Assembly: GCA_030537695.1 (NCBI GenBank)
Contig: JAUNVJ010000017.1
Span: 1 to 20,753, forward strand
Length of the DNA stretch: 20,753 nt
Source of the DNA: Tissierellia bacterium
Lineage (GTDB): Bacteria > Bacillota_A > Clostridia > Tissierellales > Peptoniphilaceae
Direction of reading: 5' to 3'
Part shown: positions 15,145-20,753 of the stretch, piece after piece
How positions within the stretch are numbered: position 1 is the stretch's first letter
Layout of the letters: each line of letters starts with the position of its first letter
Made by a program: the position numbers and the translations under genes
The notes under the pieces: model-generated
The model's database searches: none
Told to the model about the DNA's origin: nothing
The model's input: only the letters and a program-made list of their open reading frames with translations

Positions 15145-16320
15145 ATGAAACGAATTATTTTTTTATCAGCAATTATTTTATTATTATCCAATCTTCCCAT
15201 TTATGGTGCCAATCCCTTTACCAACGAATCCACCATGGAAGAATATTATGAAAATTCCATGCAATCTCCCGACTATACTTTAAACAAAGCCGTCATTAAG
15301 GGGATTGTTTACGATGATACAAAAGAAGAGCGAGATATTCCCATAGAAGCGGATATCCGCTATCAACATCTTGAGATTGAAATATATTCCGGTCCCCATA
15401 AAGGAGAGGAGCTCACCATTCGCCATACCATCGAACGGCTAATGCCGGGAGTCTATGAGTTTAAGACAGGAGATAAAATACTCTTACGAATTACGGAAAA
15501 AAATGATACTATTGAAACGGTGAGAATTCAGGAAAAAGTTCGTGACACTTGGATTTATTTGGCCATCGGACTTTTTGTATTATTATTAATTATAGGAAAA
15601 TTAAACGGTCTAAAAGCCCTATTGTCTCTGACCGTTACCATCCTATTATTTCTTTTTGCCTATATTCCTATGATTATAAAAGGACTCAATCCCCTCTTAT
15701 CTTCCATCGGAATATCCATTTTATCCATTGTCTTAATGCTTTTTATCATCAGTGGTTTTCATATTAAAACTTATGTAGCGATTACAGGCACGGCTCTAGG
15801 TGTGGTTTTTTCCGGATTGATTGCTTTATTTTTTGGGCATATGGCTCAACTTACCGGGCTCGCCAGCGACAATTCCATCTCTTTGGCCTTTATCCCACAA
15901 TTTCGTCATTTGGATTATCGAGGCTTACTCTTTGGTACGATCATCATAGGTGCCATTGGAGCAATAATGGATGTAGCCATTTCCATAGCTTCTGCCATGT
16001 GGGAAATACGAGAAATCCATCCCCATGTGACGGAAAAAGAATTAATTCGATCAGGCATGAATATCGGAAAAGATATTATGGGTTCTATGTCCAACACTTT
16101 GATCCTCGCCTATATCGGCACCACCCTTCATTTGATTATTTTGTTTTCCGTATACCAATATTATTTTATGGAAATCATCAATTTAGATTCCATTGGTACA
16201 GAAATTATACGTGCCATGTCTGGTAGTATCGGATTAATTTTGACGATTCCCATCACCGTATGGATTGCCGCTAAAATTTTTTTAAAAAAGCCCTCTTCAT
16301 CTGCCGTTGGGAAAAAATAA
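15145..16320 (+). CDS. YibE/F-family multipass membrane protein
   Basis: A 391-residue membrane protein of the YibE/F family (PF07907), function unknown. A signal peptide or first membrane segment covers residues 1-20. A soluble, probably extracytoplasmic region of about 110 residues follows, then about eight hydrophobic segments (LNGLKALLSLTVT onward, SSIGISILSIVLM, TGTALGVVFSGL, GTIIIGAIGAIMDVAISIA, NTLILAYIGTTLHLII, SGSIGLILTIPIT). The ATG at 15145 is five bases after GAGG; the neighbouring ATG 15142 is too close to it and the in-frame TTG at 15130 lacks a site. It follows the exported nucleotidase, but a terminator lies between, so coupling is uncertain. Confidence 0.85.
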   Translation: MKRIIFLSAIILLLSNLPIYGANPFTNESTMEEYYENSMQSPDYTLNKAVIKGIVYDDTKEERDIPIEADIRYQHLEIEIYSGPHKGEELTIRHTIERLMPGVYEFKTGDKILLRITEKNDTIETVRIQEKVRDTWIYLAIGLFVLLLIIGKLNGLKALLSLTVTILLFLFAYIPMIIKGLNPLLSSIGISILSIVLMLFIISGFHIKTYVAITGTALGVVFSGLIALFFGHMAQLTGLASDNSISLAFIPQFRHLDYRGLLFGTIIIGAIGAIMDVAISIASAMWEIREIHPHVTEKELIRSGMNIGKDIMGSMSNTLILAYIGTTLHLIILFSVYQYYFMEIINLDSIGTEIIRAMSGSIGLILTIPITVWIAAKIFLKKPSSSAVGKK

Positions 16321-16329
16321 TAAATTTTC

Positions 16330-16365
16330 ATCCTGAGAATCTCGATGATTTCTCAGGATTTTTTT
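16330..16365 (+). terminator. terminator of the yibE/F gene
   Basis: ATCCTGAGAA (16330-16339) pairs with TTCTCAGGAT (16350-16359), followed by at least six T. Confidence 0.9.
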
Positions 16366-16460
16366 GTGAGTTCGTCTTAATTGTTTATGCCATTCTTTAT
16401 TTTGATACATTTTAATCAGAGCATTCTATTATCTCAATATAGTTATAAAATTAACAATTA

Positions 16461-16489
16461 TTGACATTTATCAATGAGAATGTTAGTAT
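16461..16489 (+). promoter_or_regulatory. consensus promoter of the dehydrogenase/NTF2-like pair
   Basis: TTGACA (16461-16466) and TAGTAT (16484-16489) are exactly 17 bases apart. The spacer and flanks hold an imperfect dyad, ACATT...AATGT (16464-16483), that could bind a repressor. The -35/-10 match is strong; the operator is inferred. Confidence 0.78.
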
Positions 16490-16517
16490 TAAAAACAATA
16501 ATAAAGGAGGGTTTTTA

Positions 16518-17294
16518 ATGGGCGTTTTTGTTATAACCGGAGCCAGCTCTGGTATTGGAAAGGCTGCAAAGGCTATACTTGAGACAAAAGGACATGAAGT
16601 TTGTAATATTGATTATAAGAATGGAGATGTCAATGCGGATCTTGCAAACCCGGATGATAGAATAAAAGCTATAGATTCAATCTTGGAAAGATATCCCGAA
16701 GGCATTGACGGATTGATTTGTAATGCAGGGGTCGGTCCTGAAGTGCCGGCAGATAAAATGTGGGCGATTAATTTTTTTGCACCTATTGAAATTGCCAAAG
16801 GACTTAAAAAATCTCTACAGAAAAAACAAGGGGCTTGTGTCGTAACTCTATCCAACACCATCAGCAATGATATGATTGTTCGTGAGGATTGGGTTGAAAT
16901 GATGGTCAACACGATGGATGAAGATCGAGTATTGGAATATGCCAAGACCATACCACAAGAAATGGCTCCCCTATGCTACAGTTCCGGAAAAAATGCATTG
17001 GCAAGATGGATACGTCGTACCTCCGGTTCATGGGGAGTTGATCAGGTCCGTATCAACGGAATTGCGCCGGGAAATACCAATACTCCCATGACGGAAGGAA
17101 TGTCTGATGAACAGTGGGAAGCGGCATTGCTTATTCCCATTCCGACTCGTTACGGTAAAAAAGAATTCTTAGATGCCGAAGAAATCGCAAATGTAATGGT
17201 CTTTTTAGTCTTACCGGAATCGAAGGGAATGGACGGATCCATCGTCTATGTAGATGGCGGCATTGACGCATTACTTCGTTCCGAAAGATTTTAA
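16518..17294 (+). CDS. short-chain dehydrogenase, 3-alpha-hydroxysteroid dehydrogenase (HsdA)-like
   Basis: A 258-residue NAD(P)-dependent SDR. The cofactor motif is TGASSGIG (7-14); NAG occurs in LICNAGVG and the catalytic YSSGK (YxxxK) in LCYSSGKNALARW. The end, YVDGGIDALLRSERF, closely matches the known C terminus of Comamonas 3-alpha-hydroxysteroid dehydrogenase as I recall it (VIDGGIDAVMRPTQF). The residues before it, GIAPGNTNTPM, are a standard SDR block. So a 3-alpha-HSDH-like role on steroids or other hydroxy/keto substrates is possible, but the specificity is not shown. ATG 16518 has AAAGGAGG 7-8 bases before it; the upstream in-frame ATG 16461 lies in the promoter and is discarded. 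It is the first gene of a pair with the NTF2-like protein. Confidence 0.85.
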   Translation: MGVFVITGASSGIGKAAKAILETKGHEVCNIDYKNGDVNADLANPDDRIKAIDSILERYPEGIDGLICNAGVGPEVPADKMWAINFFAPIEIAKGLKKSLQKKQGACVVTLSNTISNDMIVREDWVEMMVNTMDEDRVLEYAKTIPQEMAPLCYSSGKNALARWIRRTSGSWGVDQVRINGIAPGNTNTPMTEGMSDEQWEAALLIPIPTRYGKKEFLDAEEIANVMVFLVLPESKGMDGSIVYVDGGIDALLRSERF

Positions 17295-17304
17295 GGAGGT
17301 TACT

Positions 17305-17640
17305 ATGGGTTTATTGGAATTATTTATAGAGAGAATGCAAGAAGGAAATGCCGCTAAATTAGCAGATCTATTTTGTGACGATGGAGTTATACATGATTCT
17401 TCCTATATCAAAGTAGGAAAAGATACTCTCCATGTCGTGGGAAAGATGGGGATTGAAATGATTTTTCACAATCGTTTCGGAATGAATCGAGGACCTTTTA
17501 AAATTACTTCCGTCCAAATTATCAATGAAACGACAGCTTGGTATTTTATCACCCATAATAATACCGTCGTTCCCGTCACTGCATTTTTATCTGCTGTTGA
17601 AGATGGTAAAATCAAAAGATTAAACATATATCCCCTTTGA
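17305..17640 (+). CDS. small NTF2/SnoaL-like protein
   Basis: A 111-residue protein of the SnoaL/NTF2-like fold, which includes ketosteroid isomerases, polyketide cyclases and dehydratases. The sequence shows the usual alpha1 and beta pattern: GLLELFIERMQEGNAAKLADLFCDDGVIHD, a central hydrophobic helix GKMGIEMIF, and beta strands from ITSVQIINETTAWYFIT. Potential polar active-site residues include D23, D24 and H29; they cannot be assigned safely. ATG 17305 follows AAGGAGG seven bases earlier, and only ten bases separate it from the dehydrogenase stop, so the two are co-translated. Pairing with an SDR suggests they act on one substrate in succession, perhaps reduction/oxidation then isomerisation or dehydration. 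Confidence 0.75.
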   Translation: MGLLELFIERMQEGNAAKLADLFCDDGVIHDSSYIKVGKDTLHVVGKMGIEMIFHNRFGMNRGPFKITSVQIINETTAWYFITHNNTVVPVTAFLSAVEDGKIKRLNIYPL

Positions 17641-17645
17641 TACTA

Positions 17646-17676
17646 AAAATAGGCTGTTCTTGCAGCCTATTTTATT
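17646..17676 (+). terminator. terminator of the dehydrogenase/NTF2-like operon
   Basis: AAAATAGGCTG pairs with CAGCCTATTTT (17646-17656 with 17663-17673) around loop TTCTTG, then A/T-rich sequence. Confidence 0.88.
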
Positions 17677-17698
17677 TATGACCAAACACTTCTCATTT

Positions 17699-17728
17699 TT
17701 CACATCACTTATCAATAATTCTTATATA
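17699..17728 (+). promoter_or_regulatory. probable promoter of the mscS-type gene
   Basis: TTCACA (17699-17704, five of six to TTGACA) and TATATA (17723-17728) are 18 bases apart, about 30 bases before the GTG start. Confidence 0.5.
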
Positions 17729-17757
17729 TTAGGGTATTTTAGTATAGAGGTGATGAT

Positions 17758-18708
17758 GTGGAAAATTGGAATATTCGATTGACAAATATGGTTCCAAATC
17801 CTCAAGAAGTGGAAGAACAACTTCAGGGTTTGGAAAAATATACACAACTGTCTACTTGGAAAAATATTGACTGGACTTCATTGGGACTTAGACTTCTAAC
17901 AGGACTTATTTTTTTTACCATCGGTTATTATCTTATAAAGCTGATCATTCGTTTAATTCGTAGCATTTTAGAACGTCAAGGAGTAACCAAAGGAATGATC
18001 TACTTTTTAACTCGCACTTTACGGTTTATCCTGCTCTTTATTTTGATTACGGTAATTGCTGGAACTTTAGGAATCAAAACAACGTCTTTGGTCGCTTTGA
18101 TTGGTTCCTTGGGAATCGCCGTCGGATTGGCCTTACAAGGATCTTTATCTGATTTGGCGTCCGGTATTATGTTAGTCACACTTCATCCGATACGGGTTGG
18201 AGATTATGTCTTTTTAGAAGGAGAAGATACTCTCCTCCAAGTTCATCAAATTCGACTATTTAATACTTATTTTATTGATAAAAGGAATTTTATTTTAATT
18301 CATCCCAATAGTCGAATTATAAAGAATAAAATTCAAAACCTATCAAAGAAAGATTTTGTTAAATTTGATGTAGAGGTTGACATAGCCTATAGTGCGGACT
18401 TAGAAAAAGCTAAAATCGCCATTACAAAAGGATTAAAGTCCAATCCTCTCATTCTTCACGATCAAGGATATTTAATCGCCGTAAAAGAATTAAAGGATAG
18501 CGGCATCGGTCTTCTCGTACGGGCTTCCGTGCGATCCAAAGATTATGCCATTGCTAAATTAAAAACGACAGAAGATATTAAGAAGCTTCTGGATGAATAT
18601 CATATTGAAATTCCCTTCCCTCAAATGGAAGTAAAGATATTACATCCTCATTCTGACGATTCCCATATGATAGGAAATATTAAAAAGGGACAATCTTCAT
18701 TGAAATAA
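17758..18708 (+). CDS. MscS-family mechanosensitive ion channel
   Basis: A 316-residue channel that opens under membrane tension and releases solutes on osmotic downshift. Three hydrophobic segments are seen (about 44-66, 84-106, 110-131). The pore helix block IGSLGIAVGLALQGSLSDLASG holds the conserved glycine/alanine pattern of TM3. VGDYV and IHPNSRIIKNKI mark the beta domain, followed by the cytosolic alpha/beta domain. Both the length and the VGLALQGSLSDLASG block are typical of MscS. The start is GTG 17758, five bases after GAGGTG; nearby ATG codons at 17752 and 17755 are in other frames. It has its own promoter and a shared terminator with the convergent symporter gene. Confidence 0.93.
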   Translation: MENWNIRLTNMVPNPQEVEEQLQGLEKYTQLSTWKNIDWTSLGLRLLTGLIFFTIGYYLIKLIIRLIRSILERQGVTKGMIYFLTRTLRFILLFILITVIAGTLGIKTTSLVALIGSLGIAVGLALQGSLSDLASGIMLVTLHPIRVGDYVFLEGEDTLLQVHQIRLFNTYFIDKRNFILIHPNSRIIKNKIQNLSKKDFVKFDVEVDIAYSADLEKAKIAITKGLKSNPLILHDQGYLIAVKELKDSGIGLLVRASVRSKDYAIAKLKTTEDIKKLLDEYHIEIPFPQMEVKILHPHSDDSHMIGNIKKGQSSLK

Positions 18709-18738
18709 AAAAGGAAGTCTGTTGACTTCCCTTTTTTT
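18707..18738. terminator. bidirectional terminator between mscS-type and AGCS genes
   Basis: GGAAGTC (18713-18719) pairs with GACTTCC (18724-18730), flanked by A runs on the left and T runs on the right. It lies between two convergent genes and can serve both. Confidence 0.92.
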
Positions 18739-18743
18739 TGATC

Positions 18744-20159
18744 TTATTTCCAGCACTCCACTTCGTCTAAATGCTTTTCCAGGGATTTGATCGTCGTGGG
18801 ATCAAATACCGGGTCGATTCCCTGACCAATTTGTTTAAAATAGTCAAAATAAACTTCCACTGCAATTTTACCTAAGAAGAGCAGAGATACTAAGTTAATA
18901 CAGGCCATGATACCCATGAAAATATCACCGGTATTCCATACGATGGAAAAATCCGACACAGTACCTACAAATAATACCACTAAAACTAAAACTCGATAAA
19001 TGGTAAGACCAGATTTCCCCCAATTTAAATGGTTGATATTATTTTCTCCATAATAGTAATTTCCAATAATGGAAGAAAAAGCAAACATCAAGACACAAGC
19101 AGTCAAGAAAGGATCAGACCAAGAACCAACTTCCGTAGCCAAGGCCTTTTGTGTAATATCCAATCCTTCCAAAGCCACATCGCCGTAAATTCCCTCTCCG
19201 CCAATTATAATAATAAAAGCAGTAGCGGAGCAAACTAAGATTGTATCCAAATAAACGCCCATGGCTTGAATTAAACCTTGTTTCGCCGGATGGGAAACAT
19301 CGGCAACAGCAGATGCATTGGGGACGGCACCCATTCCCGCTTCATTGGAGAATAAACCTCGACGAACACCGTTACGAATGGCGGCACCGATCGTACCTCC
19401 TGCCACTGCCTTTACAGAAAAAGCAGCTCGAAATATCAAACTGAAAACATGGGGAATTAAAGTAATATTCTTAATAACGATAAAAATTGCAAGACCCATG
19501 TATAATACAGCCATGATCGGTACTAAAAAAGATGTCACATCAGCAATTCTTTTCAATCCACCAAATATAATAGCACCGGCAACGATCACTAAAACGATAC
19601 CTACAATTTTCTCATTGGCTTGAAAAGAGTTACGAAATGCAGCCGCAATCGTATTGGATTGCATCGCATTAAACATAAAGCCGTAGACAATGGAAATAAT
19701 GATTGAAAAGAAAATACTGATTTTAGGCTTTTTCAATGCCTTGTCAATATAATAGGCCGGTCCTCCGTGAAATGTTCCTTCTTCATCACGAATCTTAAAG
19801 ATTTGACCTAAAGTATTCTCAACAAAAGAAGAAGCTCCACCGATTAAAGCGGTAACCCACATCCAAAATACTGCACCGGGACCCCCACTGGCTATCGCAG
19901 CTGCAACTCCTACCACATTACCGGTTCCAATATGGGAAGCTGCCGAAATCGTAAAAGCTTTAAATGGAGAAATACTATCCTCGTTGCCGGAATTTTTGGA
20001 CGGTTGAGTAATTAAATGAATCACATGCTTTAGATGAGTAAATTGACCGCCTCGTATCAGTAAGGTATAAAAAACACCGATAAAAATCAATAGAGGTATT
20101 ACATAATAAGTGTATACCGTATCATTGACGATGCCTGATAATCTTTGAAAAGTTTCCAT
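18744..20159 (-). CDS. sodium:alanine symporter, AGCS family
   Basis: A 471-residue integral membrane transporter coupling sodium influx to uptake of alanine or glycine. Family features in order: the first membrane segment (about 20-40), then RGGQFTHLKHVI, SPFKAFTISAASHIGTGNVVGVA (sodium/substrate region), GGPGAVFWMW, FVENTLGQIFKI, and GGPAYYIDKAL with a further array of hydrophobic segments. The RRGLFSNEAGMGAVPNASA block is diagnostic of AGCS proteins. ATG 20159 follows AAAGGAGG. It stands alone, with its terminator shared with the channel gene. Whether it takes alanine, glycine or D-amino acids cannot be told. Confidence 0.95.
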   Translation of the reverse strand: METFQRLSGIVNDTVYTYYVIPLLIFIGVFYTLLIRGGQFTHLKHVIHLITQPSKNSGNEDSISPFKAFTISAASHIGTGNVVGVAAAIASGGPGAVFWMWVTALIGGASSFVENTLGQIFKIRDEEGTFHGGPAYYIDKALKKPKISIFFSIIISIVYGFMFNAMQSNTIAAAFRNSFQANEKIVGIVLVIVAGAIIFGGLKRIADVTSFLVPIMAVLYMGLAIFIVIKNITLIPHVFSLIFRAAFSVKAVAGGTIGAAIRNGVRRGLFSNEAGMGAVPNASAVADVSHPAKQGLIQAMGVYLDTILVCSATAFIIIIGGEGIYGDVALEGLDITQKALATEVGSWSDPFLTACVLMFAFSSIIGNYYYGENNINHLNWGKSGLTIYRVLVLVVLFVGTVSDFSIVWNTGDIFMGIMACINLVSLLFLGKIAVEVYFDYFKQIGQGIDPVFDPTTIKSLEKHLDEVECWK

Positions 20160-20227
20160 AAAAACCTCCTTTAAAATACATCATTGAATAAAAAAATAAA
20201 AGGATAATAATCCATTGCCCTATGATT

Positions 20228-20250
20228 TTCTATTGTTTTATACAATAGAA
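20228..20250. repeat. inverted repeat upstream of the symporter gene
   Basis: TTCTATTG (20228-20235) and CAATAGAA (20243-20250) form a perfect 8-bp dyad with a seven-base spacer, about 70 bases before the symporter start. A repressor site or leader hairpin is possible. No clear -35/-10 pair could be fixed next to it. Confidence 0.45.
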
Positions 20251-20543
20251 TTATGATTTGATCTCATAAGGACTTTAATATTTTATCAGATAATACTTAT
20301 AAAGTAAAGAATAATCAGCCGTCATTTAAAAATCCTCTATTTTGATACATTGTTATATTTCATTTTATTCATTCATACTCATTATAAAGTACAATTCTCA
20401 AAATAAAAAAATTTTCCTTTAAAAATAAAAGAAGATTTTTATGGAGATGATTATACAAATTATAAAGAGATGATTGATCGAGAATCCTTTCCCGATACAC
20501 CGATTTGTTTTCTATTGCATAGTTTTCTAGCTAAGACCAATAA

Positions 20544-20590
20544 CAAAGAGCCGAAAATCCATTTAAGTATTTTCGCTTCTTTGTGGTTTT
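20544..20590 (+). repeat. long imperfect hairpin downstream of the rRNA operon
   Basis: A 15-base arm (20544-20558) pairs with 20569-20583 with one G-T pair and one mismatch, loop of ten. On the plus strand TGG and a six-T run follow. It could be an old plus-strand terminator for a lost gene or a second hairpin behind the minus-strand rRNA terminator. Confidence 0.45.
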
Positions 20591-20614
20591 TTATCTTATC
20601 TTCTATTTCATCAT

Positions 20615-20650
20615 AAAAAAAGAAGACTTTCTATTTAGAAAGTCTTCTTT
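20615..20650 (-). terminator. terminator of the rRNA operon
   Basis: A perfect 13-bp stem AAAGAAGACTTTC (20619-20631) with GAAAGTCTTCTTT (20638-20650), loop TATTTA. On the minus strand the T run continues through 20615, so transcription coming from the 5S gene would end here. Confidence 0.9.
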
Positions 20651-20701
20651 ATAATAGCACGTCTATCAACGATTTATAAAAATACATCGATAAACTTTAA
20701 A

Positions 20702-20753
20702 CCGGCAATAACCTACTCTCCCAGGTCGTTACCAACCAAGTACCATCAGCGGT
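20702..20753 (-). rRNA. rrf: 5S ribosomal RNA, 3' part (rest outside window)
   Basis: Read on the minus strand the last 52 bases give CGCTGATGGTACTTGG, then GACCTGGGAGAGTAGG and TTATTGCCGG. This is the conserved 3' part of bacterial 5S rRNA, including the GGGAGAGTAGG block and the 3' GCC end that pairs with the 5' end in helix I. The 5' two thirds lie beyond the right edge. The exact 3' end is uncertain by a few bases. A terminator follows about 50 bases downstream. Confidence 0.92.

Larger units (their letters stand above)
20160..20618. other. 459-base intergenic region between symporter and rRNA terminator
   Basis: Very AT-rich sequence holding the symporter promoter region and the dyad at 20228-20250. 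A plus-strand frame is open from 20407 to 20616, with an ATG at 20470 (48 codons, MIDRESFPDT...). It lacks a Shine-Dalgarno and is not recognisable; it may be a decayed gene fragment. A long imperfect hairpin lies at 20544-20583. No convincing gene was found. Confidence 0.5.

Noticed and set aside
6721..17640. A bile acid 7-dehydroxylation (bai) cluster, because BaiN-like, HSDH-like and NTF2-like proteins occur in the window
   Set aside because: The genes are far apart and in different operons, baiCD/H/B/F are absent, and HI0933-family proteins are widespread outside bile acid metabolism.
20470..20616. 48-codon plus-strand ORF as an intact small gene
   Set aside because: No Shine-Dalgarno, no recognisable similarity, and the end overlaps a hairpin; kept only as a possible remnant.
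1..20753. CRISPR array, insertion sequence, phage or toxin-antitoxin module
   Set aside because: No regularly spaced repeats, transposase or integrase motifs, or paired small toxin/antitoxin genes were seen.

Overview
The window is AT-rich, with strong Shine-Dalgarno sites (AGGAGG), Gram-positive-style promoters and terminators, an Ile T-box leader, a surface-layer (SLH) type exported protein and many metabolic genes of anaerobic type. This points to a low-GC Firmicute, probably a clostridial or Tissierellia-like anaerobe. The species cannot be named from the sequence alone. It reads as ordinary chromosome: no insertion sequence, phage module, CRISPR array or tRNA was seen.

Left part (1-7908, all minus strand). 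A truncated UvrD/AddA-type helicase gene runs off the left edge. It is preceded by a small ArsR-family regulator with a near-consensus promoter. Next is ileS, encoding a eukaryote-like (type II) isoleucyl-tRNA synthetase under a well-formed T-box riboswitch with an AUC specifier. Then come an Rrf2-family regulator with four cysteines and a two-gene operon of redox enzymes: a COG4091-type NAD(P) oxidoreductase with a C-terminal SAF domain, and an HI0933/BaiN-type flavoprotein.

Middle part (8035-12700). A CBS/DRTGG-containing family II pyrophosphatase is transcribed divergently from the flavoprotein. A convergent CmpB-like membrane protein follows. After a 355-base leader comes a three-gene operon: a nucleobase/nucleoside deaminase whose real start appears to be AUC, an NCS1 cytosine/purine permease, and a 59-residue membrane protein. 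Together these look like a nucleobase uptake and deamination unit.

Right part (12952-20753). An exported 5'-nucleotidase with N-terminal SLH-like repeats is followed by a YibE/F membrane protein. Next is a pair of genes under a consensus promoter: an HsdA-like short-chain dehydrogenase and a small NTF2/SnoaL-like protein. Then come an MscS channel and, on the minus strand, a sodium:alanine symporter (AGCS). The window ends with the 3' end of a 5S rRNA gene on the minus strand and its strong terminator, so an rRNA operon enters from the right. The extracellular nucleotidase and the deaminase/permease operon could both serve nucleotide salvage. No clearly new defence or mobile system was found. 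The best leads are the AUC start, the 59-residue operon partner, and the dehydrogenase/NTF2-like pair.
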